DNA of 64,000 bases from positions 1-64,000 of the forward strand of contig JACSSC010000042.1 in the NCBI GenBank assembly GCA_014879445.1. The letters run 5' to 3'. A model generated the notes under the pieces. That model was not told the DNA's origin. It made no database searches and was given only the letters and a program-made list of their open reading frames with translations. Positions 19,701-27,172 of this stretch are shown here, piece after piece. Both the position numbers and the translations under genes were made by a program. Source of the DNA: Candidatus Competibacteraceae bacterium. GTDB taxonomy: Bacteria; Bacteroidota; Bacteroidia; CAIKAF01. Each line of letters begins with the position of its first letter. Within the stretch, counting starts at the first letter, position 1.

Positions 19701-21142
19701 GGAAAATTATTAATTGTGATGGGGTGCAATATATTGATGTTGCTGATAGCCGACTTATTCCACCCGATAATAAGATTGTTATTCGCAAGGCCGGTCGTCT
19801 CGACCCACTTGTGAATGCAGAAATTTGGGTTGGAAAAACAGATAAAATTCATGTGCTTAAAAATGCGAATGTGTCTATATTTACCAGTAAAAAATACTCC
19901 GGCACTGCCGATTATACATATGTAGATGAAATAGGAACTGCACAGGTTATACATTTTACGCAAGTGGATGTAGACGAAAGTTACATTACAATTGCACAGG
20001 GAGCTGTTGAGCAAACGGCTGATTTTCAAATGAGCCCACATTTCGGATTTAAAGGAACAATTAACCTGTATGGCGCAAGTAGATTCCTTACTTTTACCGG
20101 ATACACTCGTGTAAATCACGCTTGTAAAGGAATGAAAAATGAATGGATTCGATTCAGTACCGAAATTGATCCCAATAATATTCTTATACCCATCGAAGAA
20201 GGAGCCGAAAATGACCAACAAAACAAAACATTCAACGGATTTCTTTTTGCATCCGACTCTACCGGGTTATATCCTGTAATTCTTGCAGCCAAACAAAAAT
20301 ATAGCGATTACGATGTGCTGAAAGTACACGGCTTCTTGAAATTTGATAAACCTACTCAGGAATTTCGCATTGCTAGAAAAGAAAAGTTAACAGACCTCGA
20401 CTTGCCCGGAAGTTATATTGCGTTTAATACCAATAAATGTACTTCATATGGTGAAGGAAGCATGGAGTTGGGGGCAAAGCTGGGACAGGTTTCACTAAAA
20501 TGTGCAGGAACAATTATTCATGAGCCAAAAGAAGACAATGTAACCCTAGATATTATGTTGGCCATGAACTTTAAAATGGAGGCGTCCATGTTTAAGTTTA
20601 TGGAAGAGAAAATTAAGCTGGCCAACTATGATGAGGGTAGCTTGCAAGATGATAAAGTGCGAAAACAAATTGTTGAACTTCTTGATTCTGTTAAAGCCGA
20701 AAAACTATTTAGCACATTAGTTGGAGATAAGTTTAAACGTATCCCAACAGAGCTAAACAAAACATTAGTACTTACGGGGCTTAATCTCAAATGGGATAAA
20801 TCACAGCGATCTTTATTATATAGCGGCGAAGCTGGATTGCTTATCTTTAATGGCACACAGGTTAATAAAAATGTGAATGTAAAGATTGAATTAAACCGTA
20901 AAACTGGTGGTGATATTATAACGCTGTATCTTGAACTGGATGAATCCACTTGGTTCTATTTCTATTATAGAAATAACGTAATGCAGATTTATTCCAGTTT
21001 AAAAGAATTTAATGACATTTTTGCTGCTCTCGAAAGCAATAAACGACAGTTTCAGCAAGAAGGCCAACCCGTTTATCAAATCACCCCTGGCACACAACGA
21101 CGCGTGGATAAGTTTAAAGAAAAGTTTGAGCAAACGGATTAA
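16670..21142 (+). CDS. Giant exported protein of unknown function, 1490 aa
   Basis: Not a family I can name. Residues 1-30 are a signal peptide (RKILIPLSFFLLLGIGL then LYAQ). Residues ~450-530 contain a helix-rich, winged-helix-like stretch (ADFAKYLKIDIAQVRQMLMRF) that is surprising in an exported protein. The rest is beta-rich. A pattern of the form L-T-x-S/T-x-x-G-h-x-G-x-G recurs at residues 773 and 864 (91 apart), with a weaker copy near 1119. These suggest tandem beta domains. The C-terminus is lysine-rich with no T9SS tail. It overlaps prmA by 31 bp and is followed by plsY after 6 bp, so it is probably co-transcribed with them. A periplasmic or outer-membrane role is the best guess. Confidence 0.85.
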   Translation: MATIIVRKILIPLSFFLLLGIGLAPKLYAQDFPTDPTQFFPVFNKFMNDGQNSKEMKDFMKSFEVVWNDGPFEIYKKQLIDFCNEIKRKKLLVDPHFKTYIQAVMDFYASQKPKSEFDQWEKGIQWMIKKKSGTYLLNYLQFSSDLFRYNAVYRSSGHTWFSESNVWKLGFENDRVFVQFDDIKLRCIGKDDSTTIHGTSGAFYPHDEIFFGKGGRIFWERHKFPPNDVYADLNNYSFSVKRSTFIADSVTFVNTNFPTGPMLGRLEEKLTNRGEGDDSRYPKFDSYQNRYSIPDIFPDVSYEGGFSFYGNRFVAKGDSISPAILRFNYNSKPFLKVSSKLFSIQDDKFISTRASVSMYVGENDSIFHPGLEFKFLKENKEVVLTRSNEGISQTPYYDSYHLLQLFVEAMYWKLGEPFVSFGMTKSASKGEARFRSDKFYNELEYDRMQGMDEVHPLVSLNLFLRDRNKNEKTFKAADFAKYLKIDIAQVRQMLMRFSISGLISYNIDTETGTVKDRFYHIINSKARRTDYDVIEMNSLVGRGVDNAKLSLMDFRLDIKGVNNVIISDSQKVEIMPYQREITILKDLDFKFHGVITAGKSAIHGSNFRFFYKDFKFTMKDIEKVEFVVYSFKKNEYGLHDTVNVKSIIEHLTGELLVDHPNNKSGLKAKDFQEYPSLISHKISYVFYEYPSVQKSVYKKDRFYFALDPFRTDTLDNFQTQSLRYKGTFVSDGIFEDLREELKVMEDYSFGFFKKIDKGGLDIYGGKGVYNDTLTMSHKGLRGSGRLDYLTSQAWSKEFKFYPDSTRTHAYKFGIKKTKGGIETPDVKAKDVNILWLPKKDLFVAKETSDAFEMYDGESVMKGKLTLTPNGLKGDGILSQRGADFNSKMFNFRSEEFKADTMKFTLKNTIKDDVSDTTQVAMRTDNVRGDVTYAGRKATMKTNTKESYVDFPINKFKAYMEEIEWYMDQDKVDMKSGMVDELGLKGALFVSTDPRLDSLAFVAPNAKFTTAGKIINCDGVQYIDVADSRLIPPDNKIVIRKAGRLDPLVNAEIWVGKTDKIHVLKNANVSIFTSKKYSGTADYTYVDEIGTAQVIHFTQVDVDESYITIAQGAVEQTADFQMSPHFGFKGTINLYGASRFLTFTGYTRVNHACKGMKNEWIRFSTEIDPNNILIPIEEGAENDQQNKTFNGFLFASDSTGLYPVILAAKQKYSDYDVLKVHGFLKFDKPTQEFRIARKEKLTDLDLPGSYIAFNTNKCTSYGEGSMELGAKLGQVSLKCAGTIIHEPKEDNVTLDIMLAMNFKMEASMFKFMEEKIKLANYDEGSLQDDKVRKQIVELLDSVKAEKLFSTLVGDKFKRIPTELNKTLVLTGLNLKWDKSQRSLLYSGEAGLLIFNGTQVNKNVNVKIELNRKTGGDIITLYLELDESTWFYFYYRNNVMQIYSSLKEFNDIFAALESNKRQFQQEGQPVYQITPGTQRRVDKFKEKFEQTD

Positions 21143-21148
21143 TGGCCT

Positions 21149-21793
21149 ATGAAGATGGATTATTTGTTTTTGATTTATATGCTAGTGGCTTATTTGCTCG
21201 GCTCTATACCAACTGCAATTTGGGCAGGAAAAATATTCTTCGGGAAAGATATAAGAACACTAGGCAGTGGTAATGCAGGGGCTACCAATACATACAGAGC
21301 ATTTGGTAAATTAACAGCAATCGCCGTTTTGATAATTGATTTAGGCAAGGGCTGGTTATCTGTCTCACTTCCTTTTTTGTTAAAATCATATACCCCAATG
21401 CCCGATCTTCAACTTTCTTACATTGAATACCCTGGTTGCTTTTTGGGGCTGATGGCAGCTCTGGGTCATATTTATCCAGTTTATGAGAGGTTCAAAGGTG
21501 GAAAGGGTGTGGCTACACTCTTTGGCGCTATTATCGCTATGGACTATAGGGTTGCTGCTATTTGTATGGGCGTTTTTATCTTTGTTTTTCTGCTTTCAAA
21601 AAAAGTATCCCTTTCATCAATGATATCGGCCATTGGCTTTACTATTGCATTCCTCATTTTGCATGCCCCTTATCGAATTGCCGATACTTTAGCTATTTAT
21701 ACCTTACCGCTACTCGTTTTATATACACACCGAAGTAATATCAAGAGATTGCTTAAGAACGAAGAACCTGATTTCAGATTTAAAAAATCATGA
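21149..21793 (+). CDS. plsY: Acyl-phosphate glycerol-3-phosphate acyltransferase PlsY
   Basis: Inner-membrane enzyme that acylates glycerol-3-phosphate from acyl-phosphate, the first step of phospholipid synthesis. The 214-aa product has the three PlsY motifs: GSIPTAIW in the first transmembrane helix, GSGNAGATN in the next loop, and FKGGKGVAT in the third. Five hydrophobic helices are visible. It follows the 1490-aa gene by 6 bp. Length is normal for the family. Confidence 0.95.
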   Translation: MKMDYLFLIYMLVAYLLGSIPTAIWAGKIFFGKDIRTLGSGNAGATNTYRAFGKLTAIAVLIIDLGKGWLSVSLPFLLKSYTPMPDLQLSYIEYPGCFLGLMAALGHIYPVYERFKGGKGVATLFGAIIAMDYRVAAICMGVFIFVFLLSKKVSLSSMISAIGFTIAFLILHAPYRIADTLAIYTLPLLVLYTHRSNIKRLLKNEEPDFRFKKS

Positions 21794-21850
21794 TTTAGAT
21801 GGTTTTGTAAAAAAAATGTTAAAAATTTTGTGATTTTCCTGCATAACATC

Positions 21851-21881
21851 TTGCACGTTTCAAAAAATATTGATTACTTTG
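21851..21881 (+). promoter_or_regulatory. Bacteroidota promoter for the 144-aa lipoprotein gene
   Basis: TTG at 21851-21853, a 20-bp spacer and TTACTTTG at 21874-21881 (one mismatch to TAnnTTTG). The ATG lies 36 bp downstream. Confidence 0.5.
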
Positions 21882-21917
21882 CCTCGCATTAACAAAATTT
21901 TAACTAAATTGACAATT

Positions 21918-22352
21918 ATGAAAAAACTGTTTGTAGGCGTATTAGCCGTAGCTTTTTTCGCTTCATGTGGAGGCAAAGTAGGTGGTCCTGAAAAAGTGGC
22001 TACTGATTATTTAAATGCTTTGAAAAACAAAGAATGGGACAAAGCTAAAGCTTTAGGTAACGAAGATACCAAAGCTAAAGTTGATGGTATTAAGAGTTTC
22101 GGTGGCGACGCTGGTATCACTGAAGTAAAAGATGTAAAATGTGATGTAAAAGAAACTGAAGCCGTTTGTACTTTCTGCTGTATGAAAGAGGGTGCCAATC
22201 AAATTAAGCTTGTTAAAGATGGCGAAAAATGGATCGTTAACGACAAGAAAGAAACGGGCACTGACCTAGGTACTGAGTTGGAAGAATCATTGGATGGCGC
22301 ATTAGACACTCTGTCTAATGAAATGGACGCCGCTTTGGAATCTGTTCAATAA
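21918..22352 (+). CDS. Small lipoprotein, DUF4878-like
   Basis: 144 aa with a lipoprotein signal (lipobox FASC, Cys17). The mature part, AKALGNEDTKAKVDGI onward, resembles the DUF4878/SnoaL-like cystatin-type domains of small Bacteroidota lipoproteins. Two Cys (TFCCM) sit in the middle. The C-terminal ~30 residues are acidic and helix-like. The frame is open upstream to 21870, but the ATG at 21918 fits the signal peptide and lies 36 bp after a consensus promoter. Codons here are regular and AAA/GAA-rich, suggesting strong expression. Function unknown. Confidence 0.75.
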   Translation: MKKLFVGVLAVAFFASCGGKVGGPEKVATDYLNALKNKEWDKAKALGNEDTKAKVDGIKSFGGDAGITEVKDVKCDVKETEAVCTFCCMKEGANQIKLVKDGEKWIVNDKKETGTDLGTELEESLDGALDTLSNEMDAALESVQ

Positions 22353-22372
22353 TCTTTCACAATTTCAATCTT

Positions 22373-23053
22373 ATGATAAGGGTTAAGATACTCATCGGGT
22401 TCTTAACCCTTTCTTTTTTGTTCTCTGCATATCAACTCTATTCATTAATATTACATCGCACCGTACCTCTTGAGATAAAAGCGAATCCCAATTATCGCTT
22501 AAATTCAGAAGAGAAATTTATGCTTGAAGATGGTGACATCATTCTTAGAAGAGGAGAGGGGTTTGTAAGTAGTGTAATCAGTAATTTAAACGAAGCAGAT
22601 TATCAGATTTCGCACTGCGCCATTCTTGTACAAAAAGATTCTGCTAATTGGTTTGTAGTACACACGGTTTCTAGTGAATTAAGTAATGTTGATGGTGTTC
22701 AATCTGAAAGGCTGGATCGCTTTACTGCCGAAAGTGTAGATAGCACTATCGTTGTGCTTAGATATAAAGCGGATAAAGAAATAAGAAATCAGATAGCATA
22801 CCGCGCCCGATACTATCTCGATCAAAAAATCCCTTTCGATAATGCTTTTAATCTAGCCGATACTACTGAATTTTATTGCACCGAATTGATATATAAAGTT
22901 TTTCTTGATGTATTGGGATATGATGTTTTTGCTGAACGTCATCAAACGAATCATCCCGACTTTCTCACTTTTGATGTATTTCTCGATCGAACGAAATTCG
23001 ATGTTATTCTAAATCATCAGGGCGACAAGGTAACCCGATATCTCAAAAACTAA
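22373..23053 (+). CDS. Permuted papain-like amidase, YiiX family
   Basis: 226 aa. Residues 1-25 form a membrane anchor or signal peptide. The domain begins LEDGDIILRRGEG and contains the SHCAIL motif (His81) and later FYCTELIYK with Cys169, the Cys/His pair of the YaeF/YiiX family of permuted NlpC/P60-like enzymes. Such proteins probably hydrolyse an amide or ester bond in the envelope, but substrates are unknown. It follows the small lipoprotein by 20 bp on the same strand. Confidence 0.75.
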   Translation: MIRVKILIGFLTLSFLFSAYQLYSLILHRTVPLEIKANPNYRLNSEEKFMLEDGDIILRRGEGFVSSVISNLNEADYQISHCAILVQKDSANWFVVHTVSSELSNVDGVQSERLDRFTAESVDSTIVVLRYKADKEIRNQIAYRARYYLDQKIPFDNAFNLADTTEFYCTELIYKVFLDVLGYDVFAERHQTNHPDFLTFDVFLDRTKFDVILNHQGDKVTRYLKN

Positions 23054-23074
23054 GTTTTTTGTTACTTTTAGCCC

Positions 23075-24115
23075 ATGATTAGGGCTATTTTTCTTTTCTC
23101 TGTTTATATATATATTACTTTTAACTCTTCTCCTTTTTTACATGCACAGTCGTTTTCAGAGGCCGAAAAACATTATCAGAACGGCGTATCTCTTTATCAG
23201 GAAAAAAAAGATCAGGATGCTTTAGCTGCTTTTAATAGAGCTATTGCAATTAATCCCAATCATGAAAAAGCATTATACAACAGGGGCTTGATCTTAATAA
23301 AAAGAAAGCAATTTGAGTTGGCAATCGAAAATTATGTTCGCCTTACTCAAATTCAACCTACTTTTCCCAAAGTTTGGTTTTATCTTGGATATTCACGTTT
23401 GCAATATGGCGATATGCATGAGGCCTTCCTTGATTTTGAAAAGGATATTGCACAAAATTCCGGTTATTTTGAATCGTACTATTATGCCGGACTTATCAAA
23501 GCTATATTGGATGAATATGAAGCGGCTGTTTTATACCTCAAAAATAGTATTCACAACAATCCCGATTTTTCTTCTTCATGGCATGATTTGGGTGTTTGTT
23601 ACTGGAAGATTAACCAACCAGATAGTGCGTTGTTTTTTGTTCGTAATGCGATTAAGATTTCTCCATCACAACCCCTCTTCTCATATACTTTAGCTAAAAT
23701 TTTTGAAAGTCAGCTTGCCTTTGAGAAAGCTGCTCAGGAATATGATAGGGCATTGCTGCTCTCTGCTTCTGATCCCTTTATCAAAAATAGTTATGGCGCC
23801 ATGGAGTTTGGTACTGGAAATTATCATAAAGCCCTTGAGCTTTTTTCTGAAGCTGTCAGTGATTCGGCAACATATTATCCGGCGATTGTTAATAAAGGTG
23901 CAGCGCTGATTCGTTTGCGAAGATACGAAGAGGCCCTAGTTGAAATTGATAAGGCCATTGCTATTCAACCCAATGAAGGAGTCCTATATATGAATAAAGG
24001 AATTGCATTAGAAAATCTTTTCATGTGGGAAGATGCATGCATTTCTTGGCAGAAAGCTCTTACGCTTGGGATTAAAAAAGTGGCTCCATATCTTGAAAAA
24101 CTATGCAAAAATTAG
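23075..24115 (+). CDS. Exported TPR protein
   Basis: 346 aa, signal peptide at residues 1-26 (ends LHAQS), then about eight TPR motifs with the family pattern (e.g. ALAAFNRAIAINPNHEKALYNRG and YEEALVEIDKAIAIQPNE) up to the C-terminus. A periplasmic protein-binding role is likely. Its 3' end overlaps the next gene, also exported, by 13 bp, so the two proteins may work together. No catalytic domain is seen. Confidence 0.85.
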   Translation: MIRAIFLFSVYIYITFNSSPFLHAQSFSEAEKHYQNGVSLYQEKKDQDALAAFNRAIAINPNHEKALYNRGLILIKRKQFELAIENYVRLTQIQPTFPKVWFYLGYSRLQYGDMHEAFLDFEKDIAQNSGYFESYYYAGLIKAILDEYEAAVLYLKNSIHNNPDFSSSWHDLGVCYWKINQPDSALFFVRNAIKISPSQPLFSYTLAKIFESQLAFEKAAQEYDRALLLSASDPFIKNSYGAMEFGTGNYHKALELFSEAVSDSATYYPAIVNKGAALIRLRRYEEALVEIDKAIAIQPNEGVLYMNKGIALENLFMWEDACISWQKALTLGIKKVAPYLEKLCKN

Positions 24116-25509
24116 CACATCTCATAATACCCATTATGCTCTTGTTGAATCCTGTTTTTGCCCAGGATAATATTGACTTTACCACAGATTTTTTTCCTCA
24201 CAAAAAGAAGGAGCTGCGTTATCATAAATCCCGGATAAAATCCGGATACAAACTTTTTGAAAAAAAAATTCAGGCAGGAGATTATAATTTTACACCGGTT
24301 CTTGCATATCTATTACCTGCTCAGCTTTTCAATCCATTCAACGAACAACTTAATTTTCGTATCGGATATTGTTATTTTAAAATGGACATGAAGGAACAAG
24401 CTTTGCCATATTTTTCAAATGCATTTTACATTGAAGAGCTGCATGACCCACGATTGCCCCTTTGGCTTGGCATTTGCGAATATCATGAGATGTTGTGGGA
24501 GAATGCATACGACCATATTTCAGATTATTTAAAAAACAATCAGGGTGTAAAAAAAAATGATTCTTTGGCTAAATATTATCTTGAAAAAAGCAGATACGGG
24601 AAAATCATGGCCTCTAATCCTGTTAATACTCGTATCGAAAAACTTCCTGAACACATCAATACAGATGCCAACAAGTCATTCCCGTTTCTTTCACCTGACG
24701 AATCCGTGTTGTACTTCAATCAGCACATAACCGACTCCACAGGAAAAAATATGGTTCAGATTTTATTCTCTCAGACAGCAGAGAGAGGTTGGGGTACGCC
24801 TCAACTTCTTCCCATAAACAATTATTTGTCTATCCCTTTTGAAGCACTCAATATTTCTAATGATGGTAATAAAATTTTGCTTAGAGCTAAGGCTAAGTCA
24901 GGCAACTGGGACTTGTATGAAAGTATTAATTTAGCCGGGCAATGGTCAAATCCTGTTTTACTTTCATCTATTATCAATACTATGCATGATGAAATATACG
25001 CATGCTATGGACCTGGCGATTCCAGTTTGTTTTACATTTCAAACAAGCCGGGCGGAATCGGCGGATTTGATATATGGCGAGTACGCAGAGATGCATCCGG
25101 ATGGTTTAATAGCCCCATACATATAGGTAAAAATTTGAACAGCTCAGCTAATGAATATACTATACATTTTACAAGTGATTATCAGATGGCTTTTATAACT
25201 TCTGATGGTCATACATCATTAGGGAAAGCTGATATCTTTAGGGTAAAATTTGAAAATGAAACTTTTAGCAATCCGGTATCCATCGGCTATCCCATCAATA
25301 CAACAAGGGATGAAAATAATTTTTTTGTTTTGCCTAATGGCACGAAAGGAATTATTGCAGGAAAGAGATCATTGGATGATTTGCATGACTTGCTCTATTT
25401 AATACAAATTCCGCCCAAAATCAAAATGCCCGGACTTGTTCGCGAAGAGCCGATATTCTCCGGATATCCAATTTTAGATAAGTTTTCGTGGGTAGTTGAA
25501 GATGAATAA
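24103..25509 (+). CDS. TPR-PD40 exported protein
   Basis: 468 aa with a signal peptide (ends PVFAQ). Residues ~60-170 contain TPR-like helices (GYCYFKMDMKEQALPYFSNAF); residues ~190-440 hold PD40/WD40-like beta-propeller blades with repeated F/L-S-P-D-E-S and S-N-K-P-G-G-x-G-G-F-D-I-W motifs. This TPR-then-PD40 layout is also seen in the T9SS protein PorE, but PorE carries a C-terminal OmpA domain, which is absent here. It overlaps the upstream TPR gene by 13 bp and mnmD by 8 bp. Confidence 0.78.
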   Translation: MQKLAHLIIPIMLLLNPVFAQDNIDFTTDFFPHKKKELRYHKSRIKSGYKLFEKKIQAGDYNFTPVLAYLLPAQLFNPFNEQLNFRIGYCYFKMDMKEQALPYFSNAFYIEELHDPRLPLWLGICEYHEMLWENAYDHISDYLKNNQGVKKNDSLAKYYLEKSRYGKIMASNPVNTRIEKLPEHINTDANKSFPFLSPDESVLYFNQHITDSTGKNMVQILFSQTAERGWGTPQLLPINNYLSIPFEALNISNDGNKILLRAKAKSGNWDLYESINLAGQWSNPVLLSSIINTMHDEIYACYGPGDSSLFYISNKPGGIGGFDIWRVRRDASGWFNSPIHIGKNLNSSANEYTIHFTSDYQMAFITSDGHTSLGKADIFRVKFENETFSNPVSIGYPINTTRDENNFFVLPNGTKGIIAGKRSLDDLHDLLYLIQIPPKIKMPGLVREEPIFSGYPILDKFSWVVEDE

Positions 25510-26179
25510 ACAAAGAATGCCTGCACCCATTCGAACACATGATGGTAGTCATACCCTCTTACATCCGCAGTTATTGGAGCATTATCACTCTATTCATGGA
25601 GCTATTGCCGAATCTATGCATGTGTTCATTGAGTATGGCGTGATGGAGGTTTCGGCTATTCCTATTCATATTCTTGAAATTGGCATGGGCACAGCTCTCA
25701 ATGCCTTACTTACACGAATAGAAGCCGATAAAAATTGTCGGCAGACCTATTATACAACCCTCGAACCATTTCCAATTTCCAATCAAACAGCCAGTACGCT
25801 TAATTATGCAAGCCAGTTGAATGTGAGTCATCATGATTTTATGATACTGCATCATTCTTCATGGGAAACTATGCATACATTCAGCCCGTTTTTTCATTTC
25901 ATAAAAATTAAATCTACCATTCAGCAATATAATGCCGACAGTAAATTCAACTTGATTTATTTTGATGCATTTTCGCCGGATAAAATGCCGGAGATGTGGA
26001 CTGAAGATGTTTTTGAAAAAATCTTACAGATGCTTCATCCTGGAGGTATTATGGTTACATATTGCGCTAAAGGCAGTGTGCGGCGATTATTGATGCGTGT
26101 TGGATTTGAAGTCATTAAAAAGCCCGGCCCGCCAGGTAAGCGAGAAATGACTTTAGCTATCAAAAAAAATTCAAATTAA
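25502..26179 (+). CDS. mnmD: tRNA nm5s2U methyltransferase MnmD
   Basis: SAM-dependent methyltransferase that finishes the wobble-uridine mnm5s2U34 modification of certain tRNAs; a single-domain form of the N-terminal domain of MnmC. The SAM site is ILEIGMGTALNAL; the catalytic/structural motif IYFDAFSPDKMPEMW and GGIMVTYCAKGSVRR follow, and the family ends with GPPGKREM. Length is 225 aa from the ATG at 25502 (a TTG six bases earlier is unlikely). It overlaps the TPR-PD40 gene by 8 bp. Confidence 0.9.
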   Translation: MNKQRMPAPIRTHDGSHTLLHPQLLEHYHSIHGAIAESMHVFIEYGVMEVSAIPIHILEIGMGTALNALLTRIEADKNCRQTYYTTLEPFPISNQTASTLNYASQLNVSHHDFMILHHSSWETMHTFSPFFHFIKIKSTIQQYNADSKFNLIYFDAFSPDKMPEMWTEDVFEKILQMLHPGGIMVTYCAKGSVRRLLMRVGFEVIKKPGPPGKREMTLAIKKNSN

Positions 26180-26183
26180 TATG

Positions 26184-26191
26184 TAATTTTG
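26184..26191 (+). promoter_or_regulatory. -7 box TAATTTTG for the DUF4920 lipoprotein
   Basis: TAATTTTG matches TAnnTTTG exactly and ends 16 bp before the ATG at 26208. No good -33 TTTG is visible. Confidence 0.5.
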
Positions 26192-26207
26192 CTTAAAATT
26201 TACGAAT

Positions 26208-26690
26208 ATGAAATATTCAATTATGTTCCTTTTATCTGCACTTTTGTTGCTTGCTTCTTGTGGAGGTAAAGCCGAAAAGCCGGTTGATAAATCACTTGAA
26301 GGTCTTTCTTTCTTTGGAGATAGCATTAGTCCTGATGGTGCTATAAATGTTGAAGAAATGATTGCTATGATGAACGAAAAGGACTCTGCTGAAGTGAAGG
26401 TTTCATCAACAATTGTGGATGTTTGCCAAAAGAAAGGTTGTTGGATGGATTTGGCATTGCCCAATGATGATTACATGACGGTTAAGTTTAAAGATTATGA
26501 GTTCTTTGTGCCTAAAGATGCTGAGGGCAAGACAGCCATTATCGAAGGGATTGTGCGGAAAGAGGTAGAAACGGTGGAATGGCTTAAGCATAAAGCTGAA
26601 GATGCCGGTCAATCACAAGAAGAAATTGATGCTATTACGGAGCCCAAAACTTCGTTCACTTTTGAAGCATCGGGCGTAATCATTAAGTAA
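26208..26690 (+). CDS. DUF4920 lipoprotein
   Basis: 160 aa with a lipoprotein signal (lipobox LLASC). The mature part fits the Bacteroidota DUF4920 family, with the diagnostic CQKKGCWM stretch holding two Cys, and a compact OB-like beta pattern after it (VKFKDYEFFVPKDAEGKT, EGIVRKEVETVEW). The family is of unknown function; a metal or redox role for the two Cys is speculation. It is followed after 8 bp by a Nudix hydrolase, so the two are probably co-transcribed. Confidence 0.85.
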   Translation: MKYSIMFLLSALLLLASCGGKAEKPVDKSLEGLSFFGDSISPDGAINVEEMIAMMNEKDSAEVKVSSTIVDVCQKKGCWMDLALPNDDYMTVKFKDYEFFVPKDAEGKTAIIEGIVRKEVETVEWLKHKAEDAGQSQEEIDAITEPKTSFTFEASGVIIK

Positions 26691-26698
26691 TCCAATAA

Positions 26699-27166
26699 AT
26701 GGAATTGCCTCGCTTTATGGTGAGGGTGTATGCTTTGATTGTACATGAGCGTCATCTCTTATTGAGTGATGAGTGCTATCAAGCGCAGCATTTCACCAAA
26801 TTCCCTGGCGGTGGGTTAGAGTTTGGAGAGTCGCCACCACAATGCTTAGCTCGTGAAATTCGTGAAGAATTGAATGTTGCACTTGCAGGGTATGAACATT
26901 TTTACACTACTGATTTTCTACAATATTCTGCTTTTCATAATAAAACTCAACTCATTAATATCTATTATTTAGCACGTGTAAATAATCCAGAGATAATTAA
27001 AGCAACTTACACCGTTGAGCCAAATTATCCGAAGTCACAAAATGAATATTATTTTAGATGGGTGAATACCGATTATTTGCAGAAAGAAATGTTGACATTC
27101 CCAATGGATAAGCATGTTGCAGGTTTATTTCTTTCATCGCTGTCATTGAATAAAGTTTTCATATAG
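26699..27166 (+). CDS. Nudix hydrolase
   Basis: 155 aa. The Nudix box (GX5EX7REUXEEXGU) is intact: G-G-G-L-E-F-G-E, then seven residues, then REIREELNV, so it should bind Mg2+ and hydrolyse a nucleoside-diphosphate-linked substrate. Substrate cannot be told; it looks like a house-cleaning or NUDT-type enzyme. It follows the DUF4920 gene by 8 bp and ends 6 bp before the convergent M28 peptidase stop. Confidence 0.88.
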   Translation: MELPRFMVRVYALIVHERHLLLSDECYQAQHFTKFPGGGLEFGESPPQCLAREIREELNVALAGYEHFYTTDFLQYSAFHNKTQLINIYYLARVNNPEIIKATYTVEPNYPKSQNEYYFRWVNTDYLQKEMLTFPMDKHVAGLFLSSLSLNKVFI

Positions 27167-27172
27167 TCAGAA

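Noticed and set aside
19661-20221. 186-aa antisense ORF inside the 1490-aa gene
   Set aside because: It lies fully inside the real coding frame on the other strand, lacks a recognisable domain and has no promoter or start context; long antisense frames are expected here by chance.
24103-25509. PorE identification for the TPR-PD40 protein
   Set aside because: The C-terminal OmpA domain of PorE is absent, so only a resemblance is reported.
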